The notes below the pieces were generated by a model that searched no databases, had not been told where the DNA came from, and saw only the letters and a list, made by a program, of their open reading frames with translations. Shown here piece after piece: positions 6,181 to 10,336 of a stretch of DNA of 10,336 nt. How positions within the stretch are numbered: position 1 is the first letter of the stretch; every line of letters starts with the position of its first letter. Source of the DNA: Gammaproteobacteria bacterium. Lineage in GTDB: Bacteria; Pseudomonadota; Gammaproteobacteria; Pseudomonadales; M0112. The DNA lies in NCBI GenBank assembly GCA_006227085.1, contig SBFY01000210.1:1-10336 (forward strand). The letters are read 5' to 3'. A program made the translations under genes and the position numbers.

Positions 6181-6651
6181 ATGAAAACAGTGTTGATGGT
6201 TGTGGCTGTGTTACTGGGGGGTTGGGTTGTGTTCAAGGGCAATCCCGAAACCATTGAACAGCCGGTGTACCTGGAAAAGCGCATTGATTTTGTGGCGGGG
6301 AGTCGCATCGTGCACATGGTCTTGTTTGCGAAAACACCTGACCATGAGGATTGTGATACCCGTGCACGGCGTTCATGGGAAAAAACCCTGCAGGATTGCA
6401 AGCAATGCAAGTCCGTCAGTTATGCCTGCAAATTGTCTATCAAGGATACGTACGCAGCTGCCTTGGACGGCGCCACCTTGCCGACAACGTTCTTGCGTGC
6501 TGAGCGCGGTAACCGTTTTGAGCGCAGCGGTATTGTCATCTTGTGGGGGCTTACCCAGGATGAATCCGATCACGTTTGTGGTGATCTCAAGGGCCAGTTG
6601 GCAAGCAAATATTCCGGCAAGCTGGATTGCGTGCGTCCTGCCGGGCTTTAA
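6181..6651 (+). CDS. Membrane-anchored six-cysteine protein of unknown function
   Basis: A 156-residue product with one N-terminal hydrophobic segment (about residues 4-18) and no clear signal-peptidase site or lipobox, so it is probably a signal anchor with the rest in the periplasm. The remaining part is soluble and has six cysteines: Cys58, Cys73 and Cys76 (a CKQC motif), Cys83, Cys133 and Cys150. An even number of cysteines outside the cytoplasm suggests three disulfides. There is no similarity to a family I know, and no catalytic motif beyond CxxC. The ATG at 6181 has AGGGA (6168-6173) about eight bases upstream. The gene is 63 bases from the small membrane protein, and the spacer has a hairpin; it may be cotranscribed. 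Its stop TAA overlaps the acylphosphatase stop (TTAA, 6648-6651), tail to tail. Confidence 0.75.
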   Translation: MKTVLMVVAVLLGGWVVFKGNPETIEQPVYLEKRIDFVAGSRIVHMVLFAKTPDHEDCDTRARRSWEKTLQDCKQCKSVSYACKLSIKDTYAAALDGATLPTTFLRAERGNRFERSGIVILWGLTQDESDHVCGDLKGQLASKYSGKLDCVRPAGL

Positions 6652-6929
6652 CGCAGGATACGAAAGCCTTCGTATGAGCCTGCGGGGATGTCGCTGACGT
6701 CCAGCTGGCTGATGTGCGCGCGTGGCGGACCATCGTGCAAGTGGGTGATGAGTTGGGCGATGGCATCGGGTTCCCCGCATGCGGTGAACTCGACCCGGCC
6801 ATCGGGCAGGTTACGCACCCATCCTGATACATGTAATGCGTTGGCAGTGTCCTGGGTGAACTGGCGATAACAGACGCCTTGCACGATGCCATTGGCGAAA
6901 CCGTGAATACTGCGAATCGATGTGGTCAC
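6648..6929 (-). CDS. Acylphosphatase
   Basis: This 93-residue protein matches the acylphosphatase family in length and motifs. The family hydrolyses acyl phosphates such as acetyl phosphate or carbamoyl phosphate in the cytoplasm. The signature loop GIVQGVCYRQF (13-23) holds the phosphate-binding Arg22, and VSGWVRNLPDGRVEF (34-48) holds the catalytic Asn40; both are present. The end, FRILR, is normal (family FxIR). The second-loop segment HDGPPRAHISQLDV is also typical. I chose the GTG at 6929 because it overlaps the TlpA-like stop as GTGA and gives the family length; the longer frame to 6968 would add a poor N-terminus. It is the last gene of the YihY-TlpA-like-acylphosphatase operon. The 3' end forms a strong hairpin (6653-6683). 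Confidence 0.92.
   Translation of the reverse strand: MTTSIRSIHGFANGIVQGVCYRQFTQDTANALHVSGWVRNLPDGRVEFTACGEPDAIAQLITHLHDGPPRAHISQLDVSDIPAGSYEGFRILR
6653..6683. other. Strong stem-loop over the convergent gene ends
   Basis: GCAGGATACGAA (6653-6664), loop AGCC (6665-6668) and TTCGTAT (6669-6675) pair perfectly over seven bases; after a GAG bulge, CCTGC (6679-6683) pairs with GCAGG (6653-6657), giving twelve pairs. It lies in the last codons of acylphosphatase and directly after the stop of the six-cysteine gene. No T run follows on either strand. TCCTGC at 6636-6641 can pair with GCAGGA (6653-6658) instead, so two folds compete. Confidence 0.65.
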
Positions 6930-7402
6930 TTGCCAGTCCCGTCCAGGGCCGCTTCCAGGCTTTCCCATGTCTGGTCGCCCAGCAGGATGGTGGACAGCTC
7001 ACCTTGGGGATTGTAAATCACGGTTGTTGGCAGGACCGTGGGACGGGTGTGATCCAGGCCGGCCGCAGGATCGCGGGTCACCACCGGGAAACGGATACCC
7101 ATCTGCTGGATACGACCTGCCAGCACAGCGTCCTGGCCGTTATCAAAATCCACGCCAATCACGACCGCACTGTTGCGGCGATCATCGTGCAGGCGATTGA
7201 AGTGCGGGATTTCCTTCAGGCAAGGTTTGCACCATGTTGCCCAATAATTGATGACAACCCAGCGGCCACGGTAGTCAGCCAGGTTGGTTTCTGTGCCATC
7301 GGCAAAGATGAAAGAACCCTTGGGAGTGGTGTCTTGCTCTGAACAAGCCATGAGTAGGCCGAGGCATAGCCAGCAGGCCAGTATGAAAGGTTTACGCCAC
7401 AT
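6926..7402 (-). CDS. TlpA-like thioredoxin-fold lipoprotein
   Basis: A 158-residue protein with a lipoprotein signal: Arg3-Lys4, a hydrophobic core and a lipobox LMAC with the lipid cysteine at Cys20 (SEQ follows). The mature domain is a TlpA/ResA/AhpC-TSA-type thioredoxin fold: FIFADGTETNLADYRGRWVVINYWATWCKPC (30-61, given in part), the active site WCKPC (57-61), and the cis-proline loop VLPTTVIYNPQG (123-134) with Pro125. Members act as periplasmic thiol-disulfide reductases, in cytochrome c maturation or peroxide defence. The ATG at 7402 overlaps the YihY stop by 11 bases, and the stop overlaps acylphosphatase, so these three form one unit. Its substrate is unknown; a Cys-rich periplasmic protein is encoded just beyond, convergently. 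Confidence 0.92.
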   Translation of the reverse strand: MWRKPFILACWLCLGLLMACSEQDTTPKGSFIFADGTETNLADYRGRWVVINYWATWCKPCLKEIPHFNRLHDDRRNSAVVIGVDFDNGQDAVLAGRIQQMGIRFPVVTRDPAAGLDHTRPTVLPTTVIYNPQGELSTILLGDQTWESLEAALDGTGK

Positions 7403-8630
7403 CGTGTGTTCCTGGATACAGGCTTTCTACGGGAATCGATAATGCATGTTGCCGGCGAGTGGTTTCGTTTTTCAGCAAGGCGGCAGCGTTGATCAGCCAC
7501 ACCGGGTCACTATTGTCAGGGTCAGCGATGGATTGGTCGATGCCACCAAAGGCAGCAGCGAGCTCATGGAGTTTCAGGGTTGCCAGATCGTGCGCCAGCA
7601 CAAAGCACCCATCGTCGGTGGCGGCAATGACGTGCATGTCGATCAAGCGGTTACGTACGGATTCCCAACGCTCGCGGGTGATGGCTTTGCCGCCCGGCTT
7701 CCAGCGACGATCAAGGAGCTGGGTTTCATCCAGTGTGCGGCCAATCCGGTGTTGTTCACGGAACAGGCCCAGCATGGCCAGGGCCACCAGCAAATCCGCT
7801 TGCTCGTTTTGGCTGTCACCGAAACTGGATAGTGCGCGCACAAACTCGGCACCCGCCAGCAGCAATAGCCATGACAGGTAAATCCATAGCAGGAACAGCG
7901 GTACGCTCGCAAACGCACCGTACACCAGCTCATAACTGGCATTGCTGACCATGAACGTGAAGAGGATCTTGGCCGTTTCAAACGTGAAGGCGGTGAAGAT
8001 GCCGCCCAACAAGGCATGCCGGAAGGGAACATGGCAGTTGGGAACCGCGTAGTACAGCAGGGTAAATGCCATGGTTTGTGTCAGCAGCGGCAAGTAATCC
8101 AGCAGGTATGTGCCAATGCCGAGCGTGGCGCTTGGCCCGCGCAACCAGTCCAGTGACAGCAGGTAGGTGCTGGCAACAAAGCCGATGCCTAACAATAAGG
8201 GGCCCAGGCTGAGGATGGCCCAATACAGCAGGAAGCCGGACAAGCCTTTGCGGTTGCCCCGCGTGTTCCAGATGTCATTGAAGGCCTTCTCGATATTGCG
8301 CAGCATCATGTAGGCAGTGACCGCCAAAAAGGCAAAGCCCCAGATGGTGAGCTTCTGTGCCTGGCGTGAGAATTCCTGCAGGTAACCCTGGATATCACTG
8401 CCGGCCGTGGGGACGAAGTATTCGAACAGCAGCGACTGGATTTTTTCACCGACGGAGTCAAAAGCCGGAATGGCGGAGAACAGTGCGAACGTGACCGTCA
8501 TCAGCGGCACAATGGCAAACAAGCTCATGTACGTCAGGGCTGCCGCGCTGCGCTGGCAATTGTCCGACATCAGCCGCTGGCCGATATGCCGGCAGAAAGC
8601 AATTAACGGGAGGCGGGTCAGGGAGTGCAT
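7392..8630 (-). CDS. YihY/BrkB family inner membrane protein
   Basis: A 412-residue protein (from the ATG) with six membrane helices and a soluble C-terminal extension of about 140 residues. Family hallmarks include QRSAAALTYMSLFAIVPLM (about 26-44), MLRNIEKAFNDIWNTRGNRKG (in part, about 109-129), and NASYELVYGAFASVPLFLLW with the following WLLLLAGAEF. The long C-terminal part (SFGDSQNEQAD onwards) is seen in Pseudomonas-type members and looks like a small winged-helix domain (helices around 'RWESVRNRLID'). The family was once misnamed ribonuclease BN; its function in transport or membrane homeostasis is unsettled. The ATG at 8630 is preferred; a TTG at 8636 would add two residues. It is the first gene of the minus-strand operon and overlaps the TlpA-like gene by 11 bases. 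Divergent from arsC. Confidence 0.93.
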   Translation of the reverse strand: MHSLTRLPLIAFCRHIGQRLMSDNCQRSAAALTYMSLFAIVPLMTVTFALFSAIPAFDSVGEKIQSLLFEYFVPTAGSDIQGYLQEFSRQAQKLTIWGFAFLAVTAYMMLRNIEKAFNDIWNTRGNRKGLSGFLLYWAILSLGPLLLGIGFVASTYLLSLDWLRGPSATLGIGTYLLDYLPLLTQTMAFTLLYYAVPNCHVPFRHALLGGIFTAFTFETAKILFTFMVSNASYELVYGAFASVPLFLLWIYLSWLLLLAGAEFVRALSSFGDSQNEQADLLVALAMLGLFREQHRIGRTLDETQLLDRRWKPGGKAITRERWESVRNRLIDMHVIAATDDGCFVLAHDLATLKLHELAAAFGGIDQSIADPDNSDPVWLINAAALLKNETTRRQHALSIPVESLYPGTHDVA

Positions 8631-8655
8631 GGCCAATTCCGTGGGCCTCGTGGGC

Positions 8656-8661
8656 TATAAT
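8656..8661 (+). promoter_or_regulatory. Candidate -10 element for the arsC-wrbA-DUF2069 operon
   Basis: A perfect TATAAT lies 52 bases before the arsC ATG in the 83-base divergent spacer. No good -35 is found at 16-18 bases. On the minus strand TATACT (8676-8671) could be the -10 for the YihY gene, also with a weak -35. Low to moderate confidence. Confidence 0.35.
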
Positions 8662-8713
8662 CACCCGGCGAGTATACATGATGGGTTAGCGGGCAGGGCC
8701 ACGTGGAGGTTGT

Positions 8714-9070
8714 ATGGGCAAGGTCACGATTTACCACAATCCGAAATGCTCCAAGTCACGGGAAACCCTGGCCTTGATCGAGGCACAAGGGATCCAGCCG
8801 GATGTGGTGTTGTATATGGAAAACACCCCGGATGCAGCGGTGTTGCAGGGCTTGCTCAGGAAACTGGGCATGACGGCGCGCGATTTGCTGCGCAAGAAGG
8901 AAGATGACTACAAGCTGCTGAAATTGGCTGATGAGTCGCTGGATGAGGATACCCTGATTGGTGCCATGGTCTTGCATCCGAAATTGATTGAGCGGCCGAT
9001 CGTGGTGAAGGGACGCAAGGCGGTACTGGGTCGTCCACCGGAAAACGTGCTGGAGTTACTCAAATCGTGA
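8714..9070 (+). CDS. arsC: ArsC family arsenate reductase (glutaredoxin type)
   Basis: A 118-residue protein of the ArsC/Spx superfamily. The active-site motif HNPKCSKSRE (8-17) gives Cys12 as the nucleophile. The three arginines that bind oxyanion in the E. coli R773 enzyme, Arg60, Arg94 and Arg107, are found at the same numbers here (DLLRKK, IERPIVV, LGRPPENVLEL). This favours a real arsenate reductase, using glutathione and glutaredoxin to give arsenite, over Spx or YffB, although the protein is shorter than R773 ArsC (141). No arsR, arsB or acr3 is nearby, so a housekeeping role is possible. GGAGG (8705-8709) precedes the ATG at 8714 by four bases, rather tight. The stop overlaps the wrbA start (GTGA). 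Confidence 0.92.
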   Translation: MGKVTIYHNPKCSKSRETLALIEAQGIQPDVVLYMENTPDAAVLQGLLRKLGMTARDLLRKKEDDYKLLKLADESLDEDTLIGAMVLHPKLIERPIVVKGRKAVLGRPPENVLELLKS

Positions 9071-9669
9071 GTTATGTCCTGGTGTTGTATTACAGCCGGC
9101 ATGGCAAAACGGCTGAACTGGCCCAGCACGTGGTGCGTGGTATTGAACGCAAGGGTGTGGAAGCGCGCTTGCGCACCGTGCCTCCGGTATCACCGGATTG
9201 CGAAGCCACCGTGCCGGATATTCCTGCAGAAGGCCCCTTGTATTGCACGGAAGCGGATTTACGCGAATGCAGTGGCCTGGTGATGGGGTCGCCCGTGCGG
9301 TTTGGCAATATGGCAGCGGCGCTGAAATATTTCCTGGATGGGACATCCAGTTTGTGGATGAGTGGTGCCCTGATCGGCAAACCCGCCGGGGTGTTTACCT
9401 CGGGTGCCAGCCCGCATGGTGGGCAGGAAAGCACCCTGTTATCGATGATGTTGCCATTGCTGCACCATGGCATGGTGATTACCGGTATTCCCTACAGTGA
9501 GCGGGCCTTGCTCAGCACCACGGGCGGCGGCACTCCGTATGGGGCATCGCATGTGGCGGGTGATACCAATGGTCGCGCCGTGACGGATGAGGAAAAGCAG
9601 TTGGCAAGGGCCTTGGGTGAGCGTGTGGCTTCACTGGCCAGGCAGTTAGGGGAAGAGGGTGCGAAATGA
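9067..9669 (+). CDS. wrbA: NAD(P)H:quinone oxidoreductase, WrbA type
   Basis: The 200-residue flavodoxin-fold protein matches WrbA, an FMN-dependent tetramer that reduces quinones by two electrons. The N-terminal strand and phosphate loop LVLYYSRHGKTAELA (5-19) binds the FMN phosphate. GSPVRFGNMAAALKYFLD (74-91) corresponds to E. coli GTPTRFGNMSGQMRTFLD, and SGASPHGGQE (112-121), HHGMVITGIPYSE (133-145) and GGGTPYGASH (153-162) are also in place. The start is the GTG at 9067, sharing GTGA with the arsC stop; the ATG at 9074 is in another frame. The stop TGA overlaps the DUF2069 ATG (ATGA), so the three genes are coupled. No key motif is missing. A 6-8 residue insertion near 42-56, against E. 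coli, is not clear from the sequence alone. Confidence 0.93.
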   Translation: MSYVLVLYYSRHGKTAELAQHVVRGIERKGVEARLRTVPPVSPDCEATVPDIPAEGPLYCTEADLRECSGLVMGSPVRFGNMAAALKYFLDGTSSLWMSGALIGKPAGVFTSGASPHGGQESTLLSMMLPLLHHGMVITGIPYSERALLSTTGGGTPYGASHVAGDTNGRAVTDEEKQLARALGERVASLARQLGEEGAK

Positions 9670-10067
9670 ATCTTGAGTCGCGAGTGACATTCACGTTCCG
9701 GGCGGTGATGGTGCTGTATGCCCTGTTCCTGGTGTTAACCGGTGTGGATGCCTTGTGGGTGTATCCGGAAGACGGGCATCCCAATGTCACGATCTGGGTG
9801 ATTGGCACACTGCCGTTGCTGGTGTTCTTGCCGGGTATGTTGCGGCGCAATTTCCGCAGCTTTATCTGGCTGTGTTTCGTGTTGCTGTTTTATTTCCTGA
9901 AGATTGTCTGGGACCTGGGAGCTGCACAGGTGTTGTGGATCGACCAATGCCTGCTCGCTGTGCTGGTGCCTTTGTATACCGCCAGCATGCTGTTCGTGCG
10001 TTGGCACAGGGCGTTGTTACGCCAGCAGGCCCCGCCAGCCATGACGGATTCAGCGATTTCCGGCTGA
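9666..10067 (+). CDS. DUF2069 family membrane protein
   Basis: A 133-residue protein with about four hydrophobic segments: 12-28, 42-57, 64-81 and 92-111. The arrangement TIWVIGTLPLLVFLPGMLRRN (42-62, in part), then a loop and FIWLCFVLLFYFLKIVWD (66-83), and a third helix ending in MLFVRWHRALLRQQ matches DUF2069, a gammaproteobacterial membrane family of unknown function usually found beside wrbA. The ATG at 9666 overlaps the wrbA stop by four bases (ATGA). Its 3' end overlaps the tail of glpE by 18 bases. The C-terminal tail is short and polar. I infer a role tied to wrbA or the quinone pool only from linkage; nothing in the protein shows it. Confidence 0.82.
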   Translation: MNLESRVTFTFRAVMVLYALFLVLTGVDALWVYPEDGHPNVTIWVIGTLPLLVFLPGMLRRNFRSFIWLCFVLLFYFLKIVWDLGAAQVLWIDQCLLAVLVPLYTASMLFVRWHRALLRQQAPPAMTDSAISG

Positions 10068-10336
10068 GGGCGTACCGGTTTCCACCGGATGACTGCCGCG
10101 CCAGCCCTCAAACCCGCCATCCAGGCTGTAAGTGGTCTCGAACCCGCGTTCCAGCAGGAAGGCCGCGGCATTCTGGCTGGAAATGCCGTGATAGCAGTAG
10201 ACCAGCACCGGCTGTTCCGGGTCGGCCGTATTGAGGAATTCCTGCAGGTTCTGGTCGGACAGGTGGATCGCTCCCGGGATGCGGCTGTCGGCAAAGCTGT
10301 GCGGATCACGGATATCGACGATCGTGAGGGCATGGG
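10050..10336 (-). CDS. glpE: Thiosulfate sulfurtransferase GlpE (rhodanese), 5' end outside window
   Basis: Ninety-four codons are visible, ending in TGA at 10050; the start is beyond the right edge. It encodes a single rhodanese domain: LTIVDIRDPHSFADSRIPGA (visible residues 3-22), then PVLVYCYHGISSQNAAAFLL, in which CYHGISS is the active-site loop (E. coli GlpE CYHGNSS) with the catalytic cysteine, then SLDGGFEGWRGSHPV. GlpE moves sulfane sulfur from thiosulfate to cyanide or thioredoxin in the cytoplasm. With a usual length near 108, about 14 residues are missing. The frame is not the longest open one in this region; the 147-codon frame beside it is a shadow. It converges on the DUF2069 gene with an 18-base overlap. 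Confidence 0.93.
   Translation of the reverse strand, partial: HALTIVDIRDPHSFADSRIPGAIHLSDQNLQEFLNTADPEQPVLVYCYHGISSQNAAAFLLERGFETTYSLDGGFEGWRGSHPVETGTPSAGNR

Noticed and set aside
5793..6410. 205-codon frame opposite the small membrane protein and six-cysteine gene
   Set aside because: It would replace three plus-strand genes with good starts and membrane patterns; its translation is Ser/Thr-rich with no domain.
8631..8636. YihY starting at TTG 8636
   Set aside because: The ATG two codons later is a better start with the same family alignment.
10075..10088. CCGGT-TTCC-ACCGG hairpin between DUF2069 and glpE, as a terminator
   Set aside because: Short stem without a T run, inside glpE codons.
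9890..10333. 147-codon minus-strand frame over the glpE region
   Set aside because: The adjacent frame encodes an intact rhodanese with CYHGISS; this one is a shadow, rich in Arg and Ser.
1..10336. A mobile element, defence island or CRISPR in the window
   Set aside because: No transposase, integrase, nuclease or repeat-spacer pattern; genes are conserved core genes with even codon use.

Overview
The window reads as a stretch of conserved chromosomal core from a GC-rich gammaproteobacterium, most like the Pseudomonas/Alcanivorax side of the class. The grounds are the gene content and order: purN-purM, a DUF2066 protein, hda, YihY, a TlpA-like thioredoxin, acylphosphatase, arsC, wrbA, a DUF2069 protein and glpE. 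From memory, most of this set also clusters in Pseudomonas genomes. Frequent GTG starts and 1-4 base gene overlaps fit that picture. I see no insertion sequence, phage gene, tRNA, rRNA or CRISPR array, and no gene-free stretch above about 105 bases.

Layout, left to right. (1) Minus strand, 1-1693: the start of purN (cut by the window edge), purM, and a small LEA14/WHy-type lipoprotein gene. A sigma70-like promoter with a tandem 16-bp repeat lies upstream of purM. (2) Plus strand, 1763-4190: a tightly coupled operon of an exported DUF2066 protein, Hda (the DnaA inactivator) and an isoprenylcysteine-methyltransferase-like membrane methyltransferase. It is divergent from the lipoprotein gene, and the two candidate -10 elements overlap. 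(3) Minus strand, 4172-4441: a small conserved-looking protein of unknown function. (4) Plus strand, 4498-6651: a spinster-like MFS transporter, a two-helix small membrane protein three bases after it, then a membrane-anchored six-cysteine protein behind a hairpin-containing spacer. (5) Minus strand, 8630-6648: an overlapping operon of YihY/BrkB membrane protein, TlpA-like thioredoxin lipoprotein and acylphosphatase. (6) Plus strand, 8714-10067: an overlapping operon of ArsC, WrbA and a DUF2069 membrane protein. (7) Minus strand, 10050 to the edge: GlpE rhodanese, lacking only its first residues.

The genes mix nucleotide synthesis (purine steps 3 and 5), replication control (Hda), and thiol, quinone and sulfur redox chemistry (TlpA-like, ArsC, WrbA, GlpE), with several small membrane proteins of unknown role. 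I do not see a convincing new defence or mobile system. The items most worth a second look are the six-cysteine anchored protein, the small protein coupled to the MFS transporter, the small gene at 4172-4441, the tandem repeat at the purM promoter, and the three tail-to-tail gene pairs that overlap and lack canonical terminators.
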